DNA from: Clostridia bacterium
GTDB taxonomy: Bacteria > Bacillota > Clostridia > Christensenellales > Aristaeellaceae
Direction: 5' to 3'
NCBI GenBank assembly: GCA_017465155.1
Contig: JAFTWV010000014.1
Coordinates: forward strand, 1-64,000
DNA: 64,000 bases
Within the stretch, counting starts at the first letter, position 1. The number at the start of each line of letters is the position of its first letter. Below are positions 53,651 through 63,191 of this stretch, piece by piece. A program made the position numbers and the translations under genes. The notes beneath the pieces are model-generated. The model was not told the origin of the DNA. It made no database searches and worked only from the letters and a program-made list of their open reading frames with translations.

Positions 53651-54445
53651 TTATTCCGGCTTTCGGGCTGACCACCGGTGCATGAGCAGTCGCTCCAGCA
53701 GCACTACACCTGCGTACATCAGCACGCTCACGATGGACAGCACCACGACTCCGACCCAAACCAGCTTCAGGTCGAATGTCGTACCAGCGTACACAATCAT
53801 ACGCCCAAGTCCTCGGTCTGATGCAATGAATTCGCCGACGATCGAACCGGCCATGGCCAGTGCGATGTTAACCCGCAGCCCGGTGATGATCGAGGGCATG
53901 GCGGAAGGAACAACCAGGCGTGTAAAAATCTGTCGCCTTTTGGCACCCAGAGAGATCATCAGCGTTGACAGGGCCGGATCAACGGTCTGTACGCCGCTGT
54001 AGGCAGACATAATGGAAACGATCACCGTCATCAGGAATGCCAGAACAACCTTCGAAGAGAAGCCGATGCCGAACCAGATCACCAGAACTGGCGCGAGGGC
54101 CAGCTTCGGAAGTGCATTCAGGACGATCATCCATGGTTCTGCAACCAGTGCCGTTCTGCGGGAAAACCAGAGCAGCAGCCCCAGTATGCTGCCAATGGAG
54201 GTGCCCAGCAGAAAGCCGAGGATGGTCGAGGAGGCTGTGTAGGCGATATCACGCCATAGCTGACCGGATTGCCACTTGATCACGGCAGTATCCCATATCT
54301 GACGAGGGCTGGAGAAAAAGAAGGGATCGATCAGCCCCATCCGGCTTCCTGCCTCCCACAGGAGGATCAGTGCCAGCAATATTCCCCAGCGCCATGCATT
54401 GATCATGAGCATTGAAAGCGGTCGGGCTTTATGCATGCGGGTCAT
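53651..54445 (-). CDS. ABC permease (nitrate/sulfonate/taurine type)
   Basis: 264-residue inner-membrane permease with about six helices. The coupling loop is at ISLGAKRRQIFTRLVVPSAMPSI (about 165-187), and the opening WEAGSRMGLIDPFFFSSPRQ is typical of the SsuC/TauC branch. It overlaps the upstream ATPase gene by 17 bases and is followed by the binding protein 22 bases later. As one half it works as a homodimer with two copies of the ATPase. Confidence 0.88.
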   Translation of the reverse strand: MTRMHKARPLSMLMINAWRWGILLALILLWEAGSRMGLIDPFFFSSPRQIWDTAVIKWQSGQLWRDIAYTASSTILGFLLGTSIGSILGLLLWFSRRTALVAEPWMIVLNALPKLALAPVLVIWFGIGFSSKVVLAFLMTVIVSIMSAYSGVQTVDPALSTLMISLGAKRRQIFTRLVVPSAMPSIITGLRVNIALAMAGSIVGEFIASDRGLGRMIVYAGTTFDLKLVWVGVVVLSIVSVLMYAGVVLLERLLMHRWSARKPE

Positions 54446-55217
54446 GACGCTTCACCTCCTGATCCAGCAGCTGCATGATTTCGCCCTTGATTTCAATCAG
54501 CCGGGGGAGGGCGAGTGTCTTGAGCGTACGAGGTTTCTCCTGCGGCAGATGATAATGTGCGATGATCCGTCCTGGTTGGCTGCCCATGATCAGTACTTCG
54601 TCTGACAGGAGCAGGGCTTCATCAACGTCATGGGTGATGAAAAGGACGGTTTTGTCTTTTTTCATACAGACATCGGTGAGCAGCTCCTGCAGGTGGAGAC
54701 GGGTGATCGCATCCAGAGCGCCGAAGGGCTCATCCAAAAGGAGAAGCGGCTTACCGGTTTGCAGTGTACGCACAAGCGCTGCACGCTGCCGCTGTCCTCC
54801 CGAAAGCTCATCGGGACGACGACGCAGCATGGTTTCCAGGCCGCATGCCCGGGCGTCGGGAAGCGCTGCATCAAGCGCCTTGCTGCGGCGAACGCCATGA
54901 AGCGTCTGGCTGAGAATGATGTTGTCTGCAACCGTTCGCCACGGCAAAAGCAGATCCTTTTGCAGCATGTAGCCCGTCATTCCCGGCCGCAGAAGCATCG
55001 ATTCACCATTCAGGGTTACATCGCCGCTGTCAGGCGCCATGAGGCCGGCAATGATGTTGAACAGTGTCGATTTACCGCAGCCGCTGGGACCCAGAATCGA
55101 GAGGAAACGGCCTTCGTCAAGGGTAAAGGAGAGGTTCTCGATGGCGGCGACCGCATTTTCTCCGCTGCCGAACCGCTTTGACAGCCCCGCGACCCGGAGG
55201 TAAGCCTGGTTTGGCAT
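54429..55217 (-). CDS. ABC ATP-binding protein (nitrate/sulfonate/taurine type)
   Basis: 262-residue ATPase that energises the permease. Walker A GPSGCGKSTL (about 42-51), Q-loop GYMLQKDLLLPWRTV, signature LSGGQRQR, Walker B LLLLDEPFGALDA and the switch His in FITHDVDEAL are intact. First gene of the operon; the region upstream (55218-55389) must hold its promoter. I searched that region for a thiamine-pyrophosphate riboswitch, as for thiamine-precursor importers, and saw no THI-box core. Confidence 0.9.
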   Translation of the reverse strand: MPNQAYLRVAGLSKRFGSGENAVAAIENLSFTLDEGRFLSILGPSGCGKSTLFNIIAGLMAPDSGDVTLNGESMLLRPGMTGYMLQKDLLLPWRTVADNIILSQTLHGVRRSKALDAALPDARACGLETMLRRRPDELSGGQRQRAALVRTLQTGKPLLLLDEPFGALDAITRLHLQELLTDVCMKKDKTVLFITHDVDEALLLSDEVLIMGSQPGRIIAHYHLPQEKPRTLKTLALPRLIEIKGEIMQLLDQEVKRHDPHA

Positions 55218-55389
55218 GGTTCACATCCTTTCGGGACAGGGCGGAGTCGGATGTGCCCTGCCGTCAACATCAGGGTATGCAGAAAAGGAAGTTTTGGCAC
55301 AACGTAAAAGACGCTGCACCTGTGGTTCGATTGATCCTGGCTGCAATGGCGACGGGTTTATCCTCAGGGAAGACGGAAGTGCTGAAAGA

Positions 55390-55424
55390 GAAAAAGCATC
55401 GTCCGGAGGTCTTCCGGACGATGC
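55390..55424 (-). terminator. rho-independent terminator
   Basis: Perfect stem AGCATCGTCCGG/CCGGACGATGCT with 6-base loop; on the minus strand TTTTTCTC follows. It ends the maltodextrin operon after glgP. Confidence 0.85.
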
Positions 55425-55461
55425 TGACGTTATGAGGCTCCAGCAGGCTGAAAATAGCCTG

Positions 55462-57807
55462 TTATACGTGCCAGATTTCCTCCGCGTACTGCCTGATGGT
55501 ACGGTCAGAAGAGAATTTACCCGCGCTGGCAACATTGATCAGGCACTTCCTGGCAAAGGCCATGCGGTCGCGGTATTCGCGGTTGCAGCGGAGTTTCGCG
55601 GCCATGTAAGAGGCAAAGTCGTGCAGGACGAAATAGTGGTCAGGCTGATGCCAGCTTGCGCCTACCAACAGCGAGGAAACCAGCTCCTTGAGCGCGCCGT
55701 CCTCATCCTGGAAGGTGCCGTTGACCAGCGCATCCAGCACGCGGGCGATGTCCGTGTCAGTCTTGTAGATGGCACGGGGATCGTAATGGGGCTTGAGCGC
55801 ATTGAGCTCGTCAACGGTTGCGCCGAAGATATAGTTGTTCTCGCGGCCTGCCTGCTCCACGATCTCGACGTTCGCACCGTCGAAGGTGCCGAGCGTTACT
55901 GCTCCGTTGAGCATCAGCTTCATGTTGCCAGTGCCGCTGGCTTCGGTGCCGGCAGGGGAGATCTGCTCGGAGACGTCCGCTGCGGGGATGATCTTCTCTG
56001 CCCAGGAGCAGTTGTAATTCTGCACAAACACAACCTTGAGCAGCTTATTGGTTTCCGGATCGTTGTTAACCATGTCTGCAATCTGATTGATCAGGCGGAT
56101 GACGGCCTTTGCGCGGGCATAGCCTGCGGCGGCCTTCGCGCCGAAGATATAAGCAGTGGGTGTGAAGTCAGTCAGGCTGCCATCCTTGAGCTTGTAGTAG
56201 ATGTTGAGGATGGACAGGGCGTTCATGAACTGGCGCTTGTACTCATGCAGACGCTTGACCTGAATGTCAAACACCATATCAGGATCGAGCGCGACGCCTT
56301 CCTTTTTCAGGATTTCAGCAGCAAGCTGCTCCTTCTTCTGGCGCTTGATGGTCATGAAGGCGCGGCAGAGGTCATCGTTGATATAGAGCTTGAGATTCTC
56401 CAGCTGGTACAGATCGGTCATGAAGCTGCTGCCAATCTTATCCTCGATCAGCTTCGTCAGCTCGGGATTGCACAGGCCAAGCCAACGACGCTGGGTGATG
56501 CCGTTGGTCTTGTTCTGGAAACGGTCGGGATACACGGCATACCAGTCGGCAAACACATCGTCCTTGAGGATCTCAGAGTGGATGGCAGCAACGCCGTTTG
56601 TGGCGTAGGAGGCGTATACGGCCAGCTGTGCCATGTGAATCTGGTTATCCCAGAGGATGCAGCGGGTCTTCTTGACATCAAAACCCCTGGAAGCCATCTC
56701 TGCCTTGAAGCGATCGTTGATCATGTGGATGATCTCGACGATCTCCGGGCACACGGAAGCCATCAGGTCGGCGTCCCACTTTTCAAGAGCCTCCTGCATG
56801 ACGGTGTGGTTGGTATAGGCGAAGGTTTTGCCTGCCATCTGGAACGCGTCCTCGAAGGAGAAACCATCGTTCATCAGCAGGCGGATCAGTTCAGGGATCG
56901 CCATAACGGGATGGGTATCGTTGAGCTGGACGGCATGTTCTTCCACGAAGTGTGCGTAGTCGCTGCCGTGGCGCTCTTTGTAGGCACGCAGCATATCCTG
57001 AAGACTTGCGCTCACCAGCACGTACTGCTGCTTGATACGCATCTGCTTGCCCTCGCGGCGGCTGTCATTGGGGTAGAGGAACTTTACGATATCCTCGGCG
57101 CGATTGCGATCTGCAGCAGCCTGCTCATAGCGCTGCTCATTGAACTGGAAGAAGTCGACGGCCTTGATCGGCTCAGTCTGCCACAGGCGCAGGGTGCCAA
57201 TGTTCTTGGCGCCGTAGCCGACGATGGGCATGTCATAAGGGACAGCCTGCACATCGCCGGTCTTCATCCTGACGATGACAGCCTTGTCCAGACGGCGGAT
57301 GGACCACGGATCGCCGAACTTGGCCCAGTCGTCGGGTGCTTCAACCTGACGGCCATCCACGAAGGACTGCTTGAACAGGCCGTACTTGTAGCGCAGGCCG
57401 TAACCGGTCAGCGGTACGTCGATGGTGACAGCGCTGTCAAGGAAACAGGCAGCCAGTCGACCCAGACCGCCGTTGCCAAAGGCGTCGTCCTCGATGTCCT
57501 CCATCACAGCGATATCCACGCCGCGCTCGGACAGCAGCTCCTTCACCTCATCCAGATACCCAAGGCAGTACAGATTGTTGTATACCATGCGGCCCATCAG
57601 GTACTCGGAAGACATGTAATACGCCTGACGCTTACCGTCACGGGCTTCCTCGCACTTGACCCATGTGGGGGCGAGCGCCTGCATCGCTGCGCCGGAAATG
57701 GCGTTGTGCAGCTGCGTTGCGCTGGCCTTTTCAAGAGTTACATGATCGTTCGTCAGCAGCAGCGCTTCCGCCTGCTGGAGCAGTTCCTTGGCAGACATCA
57801 TATTCAT
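55462..57807 (-). CDS. glgP: glycogen/maltodextrin phosphorylase
   Basis: 781-residue alpha-glucan phosphorylase, splitting the non-reducing end of dextrins with phosphate to give glucose-1-phosphate. The PLP-binding lysine is in the EASGTGNMKLMLNG motif (about 640), and GNGGLGRLAACFLDS (about 112) and HEYKRQFMNALSI (about 530) are family marks. Length is near the usual 800. It follows malQ by 48 bases and is the last gene of the locus. GGAGG lies ten bases before the first ATG. Its placement beside malQ suggests maltodextrin breakdown rather than stored glycogen only. Confidence 0.93.
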   Translation of the reverse strand: MNMMSAKELLQQAEALLLTNDHVTLEKASATQLHNAISGAAMQALAPTWVKCEEARDGKRQAYYMSSEYLMGRMVYNNLYCLGYLDEVKELLSERGVDIAVMEDIEDDAFGNGGLGRLAACFLDSAVTIDVPLTGYGLRYKYGLFKQSFVDGRQVEAPDDWAKFGDPWSIRRLDKAVIVRMKTGDVQAVPYDMPIVGYGAKNIGTLRLWQTEPIKAVDFFQFNEQRYEQAAADRNRAEDIVKFLYPNDSRREGKQMRIKQQYVLVSASLQDMLRAYKERHGSDYAHFVEEHAVQLNDTHPVMAIPELIRLLMNDGFSFEDAFQMAGKTFAYTNHTVMQEALEKWDADLMASVCPEIVEIIHMINDRFKAEMASRGFDVKKTRCILWDNQIHMAQLAVYASYATNGVAAIHSEILKDDVFADWYAVYPDRFQNKTNGITQRRWLGLCNPELTKLIEDKIGSSFMTDLYQLENLKLYINDDLCRAFMTIKRQKKEQLAAEILKKEGVALDPDMVFDIQVKRLHEYKRQFMNALSILNIYYKLKDGSLTDFTPTAYIFGAKAAAGYARAKAVIRLINQIADMVNNDPETNKLLKVVFVQNYNCSWAEKIIPAADVSEQISPAGTEASGTGNMKLMLNGAVTLGTFDGANVEIVEQAGRENNYIFGATVDELNALKPHYDPRAIYKTDTDIARVLDALVNGTFQDEDGALKELVSSLLVGASWHQPDHYFVLHDFASYMAAKLRCNREYRDRMAFARKCLINVASAGKFSSDRTIRQYAEEIWHV

Positions 57808-57855
57808 CGGGGATCAACCTCCGGTTATTTTGTGATTCGGTATGGAACAGCCGGC

Positions 57856-59334
57856 TCAGCAGCGGTTTGCAGCCTTGTTCAGGGCGAGAAGGTGAGCGGC
57901 GACCTCCTTGCTGGCGGCGCCGGGCTGCATGCGCCAGGCCCAGTTTCCGCCGGAGGAGCCGGGCAGGTTCATTCGGCTCTCGCCACCCAGATGCAGCACA
58001 TCCTGCATGGGAATCATGGCAGTTTCGCAAGGGCTGTTCAGCACGCATTGCATGAAGAGCTCCACGCCTTCCTCAGCGTCTTCGAAGTCACCGAGGTAAT
58101 TCTTCGCGGAGGTCAGCGCAGTCTCGTCAGCAGCCTCGATCCAGCCGACAGTGGTGTCGTTGTCGTGCGTGCCGGTGTAAGCGACGTAGTTCTCCGTCCA
58201 GTTGCCGGGGAAGTGCTGATTGCCGTCGTCGTCATCGCCAAAGCCGAAGGTTGCAACCTTCATACCCGGATAGCCGACAAAGCGCAGCAGGTCACGCACG
58301 CGCTGGTTCTGTACGCCCAGATCCTCGGCGATGATGTTCAGTCCGGGAAGCTCCTTCCAGAAGGTCTTGAACAGCTTCTTGCCCGGGCCGACGATCCATT
58401 CGCCGGTCTTGGCTGTCGGAGCGCCGTAGGGAATGGAATAGTAGTTCGCGAAGCCGATGAAGTGGTCAACGCGGACAAGATCGTACATCTGACTCATGGC
58501 GCGCATACGATCCACCCACCAGTCGTAGCCATGGAAGTACAGGCGGTTCCAGTCATAGAGGGGATTGCCCCAGAGCTGGCCATCCTCGGAGAAGCAGTCC
58601 GGAGGCACGCCTGCCACGCGGGTCGAAATGCGGTTCTTGTCCAGCTGGAACACCTCGGGCTTGCACCATGTGTCGGCGCTGTCCTCGGCGCAGTAGATGG
58701 GCATATCGCCAAAGAGACTGATTCCCATGCCGTTGCAGTAGTTCTTCAGTGCGAACCACTGTTTGAAGAAGATATACTGGCAGAAGATATGGTAGCGAAC
58801 GTCCTCATCCAGCATGCTGCGGTATTTTGCGACCGCTTCGGGATCGCGCAGACGGATTGCCGCATCGGGCCAACGGGTCCACATTTCGTTGCCGTAGGAG
58901 CGCTTCACGGCTGTGAACAGGGCGAAGTCTTCCACCCAGTCATGTGCGGCCACGAATTCGGCAATTTCGGCGGCAAGCTTGCCCTCGCTCTGATGGAAGG
59001 CGCGGCGGAGGAGTCCTTCCTTGTTGGCGCGTACTGCGTCAAACTCCACCTTCGCATCCTGCGAGGGGACGAATACATCGCCATCCTGGAGGGTCAGGAG
59101 ACCTTCCTCAGCCAGCGTTTCGATGGAGATGAGCATCGGATTGCCGGCAAAAACGCTGGAAGACTGGTAGGGACTCTCGCCGTAGCCTGTGGGGCCCATG
59201 GGAAGCACCTGCCAGATGGACATGCCTGCCTCCTTCAGGAAATCCGCGAAGGCATAGGCTTCCTTACCCAGCGAGCCAATGCCGCCGGGGCCGGACAGGG
59301 AGGAAATGTGCAGCAGGATGCCGCTCTTACGCAT
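57856..59334 (-). CDS. malQ: 4-alpha-glucanotransferase
   Basis: 492-residue GH77 amylomaltase, moving glucan segments between maltodextrins and releasing glucose. The opening RKSGILLHISSLSGPGGIGS and FLKEAGMSIWQVLPMGPTG are typical, the nucleophile Asp is in DLVRVDHFIGF (about 285), the acid/base Glu in LNIIAEDLGV (about 335) and the third acidic residue in YTGTHDNDTTVGW (about 385). It starts a two-gene unit with glgP. LacI-type operator sites lie just before it at 59366-59400, while malEFG ends only 174 bases upstream. Confidence 0.93.
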   Translation of the reverse strand: MRKSGILLHISSLSGPGGIGSLGKEAYAFADFLKEAGMSIWQVLPMGPTGYGESPYQSSSVFAGNPMLISIETLAEEGLLTLQDGDVFVPSQDAKVEFDAVRANKEGLLRRAFHQSEGKLAAEIAEFVAAHDWVEDFALFTAVKRSYGNEMWTRWPDAAIRLRDPEAVAKYRSMLDEDVRYHIFCQYIFFKQWFALKNYCNGMGISLFGDMPIYCAEDSADTWCKPEVFQLDKNRISTRVAGVPPDCFSEDGQLWGNPLYDWNRLYFHGYDWWVDRMRAMSQMYDLVRVDHFIGFANYYSIPYGAPTAKTGEWIVGPGKKLFKTFWKELPGLNIIAEDLGVQNQRVRDLLRFVGYPGMKVATFGFGDDDDGNQHFPGNWTENYVAYTGTHDNDTTVGWIEAADETALTSAKNYLGDFEDAEEGVELFMQCVLNSPCETAMIPMQDVLHLGGESRMNLPGSSGGNWAWRMQPGAASKEVAAHLLALNKAANRC

Positions 59335-59365
59335 TTGTATCCGTCCTTTCGGGTCTGAATTTGAC

Positions 59366-59403
59366 CGGAACGTTGTATGGAAACGTTACCGGAAACGTTT
59401 CAA
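59366..59403. promoter_or_regulatory. cluster of LacI-type operator half/full sites before malQ
   Basis: GGAAACGTTT (59391-59400), GGAAACGTTA (59379-59388) and a weaker GGAACGTT (59368-59375) are spaced 11-12 bp. The first is the same AAACGTTT palindrome found at the GH5 promoter. TTGAAA on the minus strand (59403-59398) may be a -35; no good -10 is visible. Confidence 0.6.
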
Positions 59404-59508
59404 AGGAAAGCGGGGATGCATTACCCGCCATTCAGACATATTCTGCATCCCAACGGAAATTCCTGCTGGCTGGAAGAAAAAATCTGCGTCTGACAGCAAA
59501 TTTCGGAA

Positions 59509-60351
59509 TTACCCTTTGACAGAGCCGCCTGTAATGCCCTCCACGTAGAATTTCTGCATGATGATGAACAGTACGGAGATGGGGATGGATACCAGAACGC
59601 CCCCTGCGCAGAATTGTGCAAAGTAGCGGTTACGGTTTACCTTGTCGACCATTGAGAACAGGCCGAGTGCGACGGTCTTCTCCGAGGCCACGCCGGAGTT
59701 CATCATGATGGATGCAAATACAAAATCCATCCATGGCATGAGGAACGTATTGATGACCGTGTACACCACGATGGGCTTGGACAAAGGCAGGATGATGCGC
59801 CAGAAAACGGTGAACTCGTTTGCACCCTCCAGATATGCAGCCTCCCGCAGCGAGCGGCTGATTGTATCGAAGAACCCCTTGGCGATGAGATACCCCATGC
59901 CGGAACCAGCGCTGTATATTATCGTCAGTCCCGTCAGCGAGTTGGTCAGTCCGACCTCCTTGAGGATGAAGTACACGGCAATCATCGAAAGAAAACCGGG
60001 AAACAGGTTCAGGATGATGGCAATGTTCATCATGGGCTTTCGTGCCGGAAAGCGCATGCAGGACATGGCGTAGGCGACCATGAGCACAAAGGCGGTCGAG
60101 ATCAGACAGGTAAAAACGGCCACGATCAATGTGTTCAGAAACCATTGTGGAAACTGGCTGACGCTGTCTGTGCCGAAAAGAAGCGCTTCGTAGTGGGCCA
60201 GCGTGTAGTCTGCGGGAAAAAAGCTGCGGATGTTGGGGCCGCTGTCTGTACCAAAGGATGTGACCACCAGCCAGAAAATCGGCGTGAGCCATATTGCGGC
60301 AAGCAGCATCAGCAGTACATGGCGCAGCAGGATGCGAAACGGTCTGTTCAC
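59509..60351 (-). CDS. malG: maltodextrin ABC permease (MalG type)
   Basis: 280-residue permease subunit of a CUT1 importer. Six helices, the coupling loop REAAYLEGANEFTVFWRIILPLS (about 166-188) and the C-terminal YVEGITGGSVKG are typical of MalG/AmyC. It overlaps the MalF-type gene by 4 bases (ATGA). The gene order malE-malF-malG with malQ and glgP next supports maltose/maltodextrin as substrate, though the sequence itself does not prove it. No ATPase gene is in the locus. Confidence 0.87.
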   Translation of the reverse strand: MNRPFRILLRHVLLMLLAAIWLTPIFWLVVTSFGTDSGPNIRSFFPADYTLAHYEALLFGTDSVSQFPQWFLNTLIVAVFTCLISTAFVLMVAYAMSCMRFPARKPMMNIAIILNLFPGFLSMIAVYFILKEVGLTNSLTGLTIIYSAGSGMGYLIAKGFFDTISRSLREAAYLEGANEFTVFWRIILPLSKPIVVYTVINTFLMPWMDFVFASIMMNSGVASEKTVALGLFSMVDKVNRNRYFAQFCAGGVLVSIPISVLFIIMQKFYVEGITGGSVKG

Positions 60352-61817
60352 TGGAAGGCCCCCTCTCGGTCACCGCGCGTCAGTCGGCTAAAGGCAGTAA
60401 GCGTCAGTGCTGCGCAAACGATGAAAACCAGAATGCCGATAACAGATGCCATCTTGTAGTTGCTCTGATCCTGCGTCAGCCGGTACAGCCATGTGACCAG
60501 CAGATCGACCTCCGTTGCGCCCGCAGCTGCCATCAGCTGATCAGATGTGGTGTATACATCGCGGCTGAGAAGCCAGATGACATTGAAATTGTTGATGTTG
60601 CTGACAATACTGTTGACCAACGAGGGGCCGGTGATGAAAAGAATGTAGGGCATGGTGATGTTCCGAAAGGACTGCCACGCATTTGCACCGTCGATGCGTG
60701 CAGCCTCCAGCAGTTCGCCGGGAATGTTCATCAGAATTCCTGTTGCTATGAGCATCTGATACGGAACGCCCACCCAGATGTTGATCAGAAGGATCATCGG
60801 TTTTGCCCAGGCAGGGTGGGTCAGGAAGGGAATCACATTGGCAGTCGGAATGGCGCCGATGTTGTGCAGCCAATCGGTGATCCCACAGCTCTTGCACAGC
60901 GTATTGACGATTCCGACGTCAGCAAACAGATTCCTTACCAGCAGCAGAGAAACGAACTGCGGTACTGCCATGGCCACCGTGAAGCATGTACGCCAGAAAC
61001 GCTTGCCGCGCGTATCACGATGGCTGATGAGCATAGCCATGAGAATGCCGATGATGTAGCAGCTCAGCGATGCAAGCACCGCCCATATGAGCGTCCATGC
61101 CAGCACATTTCGGAATGCGTAGGCGAAGGAGCTGCTGGAGGTCATGCTGACAAGACTGCGGAAGTTCGTCAGTCCCACCCATGTAAACAGATTGGTCGGG
61201 ACAAGATGATTGCGATCATAATTGGTAAAGGCGATGGCGATCATCACCAGCAGGGGAATGATGGTGAAGCATACGACGCCAAGTGTGGGAAGCGTAAGCA
61301 GCGTGCGGTGAAATTTGCGGCCGAAGTAGTTGGCAGCATCTTCAGCGAAGGTCGGGATGTGACGGCCCTTACGTGCCATAAGCTCTGTCTGCCGGGCATG
61401 GCGGAGATTTCGCAGCCATTGAATGATCATCAGCGCCAGCAGAAACAGGCAGATCACGCCAAAGAGCAGAATGAGAAATGAATTGTCATAATCATTCCAT
61501 ACGTTGCGGCGCGTTACAGGATCATAGACACGTTGGGCCTGTACTTCGCCAAGGGAGCCAAGCTTTATCAGATCGGGGGAAAGGATGACGATTAACGCGA
61601 TGAATACAAGCTGCTCCAGACATAACAGTACACCCTTAAAGAACTGTCGGCGGCGGAAGCAGGAAGCGCCCCATATCAGCGCTGACAGCTTTACGCTTGC
61701 ATCGCCGTCGCGGAAAGCATGCCATGCGCCAGCAAGAAAACGGCTTAAGGCTGCAAAAAACCGGAGGAGCACAGGCTGCTGCCGTGTCCTCCGTTGGGGA
61801 GAGGTGTTTTTGCCCAT
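60348..61817 (-). CDS. malF: maltodextrin ABC permease (MalF type)
   Basis: 489-residue permease with a long N-terminal part. The first 160 residues contain two extra membrane helices and a VYDPVTRRNVWND loop that faces outside; the permease core (about 165-485) holds six helices and the coupling loop LEAARIDGANAWQSFRNITMPYI. A long N-terminus like this is seen in MalF proteins of Firmicutes and of E. coli (514 residues). It starts 21 bases after malE. It pairs with MalG as a heterodimer. Confidence 0.88.
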   Translation of the reverse strand: MGKNTSPQRRTRQQPVLLRFFAALSRFLAGAWHAFRDGDASVKLSALIWGASCFRRRQFFKGVLLCLEQLVFIALIVILSPDLIKLGSLGEVQAQRVYDPVTRRNVWNDYDNSFLILLFGVICLFLLALMIIQWLRNLRHARQTELMARKGRHIPTFAEDAANYFGRKFHRTLLTLPTLGVVCFTIIPLLVMIAIAFTNYDRNHLVPTNLFTWVGLTNFRSLVSMTSSSSFAYAFRNVLAWTLIWAVLASLSCYIIGILMAMLISHRDTRGKRFWRTCFTVAMAVPQFVSLLLVRNLFADVGIVNTLCKSCGITDWLHNIGAIPTANVIPFLTHPAWAKPMILLINIWVGVPYQMLIATGILMNIPGELLEAARIDGANAWQSFRNITMPYILFITGPSLVNSIVSNINNFNVIWLLSRDVYTTSDQLMAAAGATEVDLLVTWLYRLTQDQSNYKMASVIGILVFIVCAALTLTAFSRLTRGDREGAFQ

Positions 61818-61838
61818 GCATGTGCGCTCCTTCCGGCG

Positions 61839-63074
61839 TTATTGATCTGCTGGGGCGGTGATGCCTGCCACGCAGTTATCCAGCAGGGTCTGCAGGTCGA
61901 TGCTGTCAGGATTTCCGTTGACGATGATTTTGCCCAGCGCTGCGGATGCATCCCAGTATTTGCTGCCGACGCGCTGAACGGTAGCATAAGGGGCCTGCGC
62001 GATGATAGCGGCAATGGCAGGCTCAGCCTGCACGGCAGGATCGCTCAGGGCCTCCACATTGGACGGCCCCTGTCTGCGAAGGCGGAAGCGCTGGAGCTGT
62101 GCGTCTTTGGCCGTCATGAAGGCAGCCAGATCCATAGCGTCTCCCACGTAGCTGGAGTATGCATTCACGCCAACCAGCTTGAAGCCGGAGAACGATGCCA
62201 TCTGCACTTCCTGTCCGTCAACGGTGTAGGTCGGGAGCTTAGCCGCGGCATAGCTGTCGCCCCAGCTCTCAGCGGCCACGGCGGCATTCCATGTACCTGA
62301 TACGCCTGCAATGATGCTTCCGTCCTTCAGGCCTGCCACAAAAGGATCGCTGTCCGCTTCAATAAAGCCGGGGTGCGCCGAGATATCCAGCAGAGCCTGG
62401 ACGACCTCAGCGCCGGTAATGGGAGTATCGGCGGCATTCCAGTTGCACACATTGGTTACACCGTCATCAGAAAGATGCATATCAAGTCCCGCTCCCTTGA
62501 ACCAGGAATAGAAGTACCAGCCGTTTGCCATGGGAAATGCGACCTTCTTTCCAGCATCAGACGCTTTGTCCAGCAGACCGGAGAAGGTCTGTACGTCGCT
62601 TTCGGACAGATAATCAGTGTTGTAGAAAAGAAAATAGCCGTTATCAGCTGTGGCAGGGTACGCGTAAAGCTGACCGTCGACGCCGGTAGCGGCCTCGACG
62701 GATTCCGGCGTATTTGCATTGCGGATGCTTTGCGCATTCTCCTGGAGGGGCATCAGCGCACCAGCGTTGAGCAGGCTGGTCATCTGATCGTCTGCGAAAG
62801 TGAATACATCGGCAGCTGCTTCAACGTCGCTCAGAATCACCTTTGCGCAGTCGCCTTCATTCTGCACGCCGATTTCGATGCGGTAGGTACGCTCCGGGTG
62901 AGCGGCCTTGAAATCAGCAATGACCTGCTCCATCCACGGGATATCGGCGTTATCGCCGACCCACACGCGCAGGGGTATTTCCGGGCTGGCTGCGTCGGGT
63001 GCAGGCTCAGCGCCTGTACAGCCGGTCAGTCCTGTCAGGAGCAGCGCCAGCATTATCGCCATCAGCTTCCTCAT
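61839..63074 (-). CDS. malE: maltodextrin-binding lipoprotein (MalE type)
   Basis: 411-residue binding lipoprotein. The signal peptide ends in a clear lipobox (LTGLTGC, lipid on Cys19). The mature part has AAHPERTYRIEIGVQNEGDC, VFTFADDQMTSLLNAGALMP, YAYPATADNGYFLFYN and GVSGTWNAA, all typical of maltose/maltodextrin-binding proteins. Its gene starts the malEFG unit. GGAGG precedes the ATG. It is the only binding protein of five in the window with a convincing lipobox. Confidence 0.9.
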   Translation of the reverse strand: MRKLMAIMLALLLTGLTGCTGAEPAPDAASPEIPLRVWVGDNADIPWMEQVIADFKAAHPERTYRIEIGVQNEGDCAKVILSDVEAAADVFTFADDQMTSLLNAGALMPLQENAQSIRNANTPESVEAATGVDGQLYAYPATADNGYFLFYNTDYLSESDVQTFSGLLDKASDAGKKVAFPMANGWYFYSWFKGAGLDMHLSDDGVTNVCNWNAADTPITGAEVVQALLDISAHPGFIEADSDPFVAGLKDGSIIAGVSGTWNAAVAAESWGDSYAAAKLPTYTVDGQEVQMASFSGFKLVGVNAYSSYVGDAMDLAAFMTAKDAQLQRFRLRRQGPSNVEALSDPAVQAEPAIAAIIAQAPYATVQRVGSKYWDASAALGKIIVNGNPDSIDLQTLLDNCVAGITAPADQ

Positions 63075-63145
63075 GTGGGTGCCTCCTTGTTCACAAGCGG
63101 TTTGTCTGCTGGTAATATGAGCGCTTTGCGGAAAAGGTATGCATC

Positions 63146-63176
63146 AAAAAAGGCCCGCTTCCTGATCAGAAGCGGG
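63146..63176 (-). terminator. rho-independent terminator
   Basis: CCCGCTTC (63154-63161) with GAAGCGGG (63169-63176), followed on the minus strand by CCTTTTTT. It separates the LacI gene from malE. Confidence 0.8.
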
Positions 63177-63191
63177 GAAGAGACGATCGGG

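Noticed and set aside
55218..55389. TPP riboswitch before the nitrate/thiamine-type ABC operon
   Set aside because: A CCTGATG stretch is present, but the CTGAGA and other THI-box core elements are not.
55216..59358. 1380-codon open frame on the plus strand across glgP and malQ
   Set aside because: It is antisense to two clear enzymes with all catalytic residues; the frame is open only because of the GC-rich third codon positions. Its translation shows no domain.
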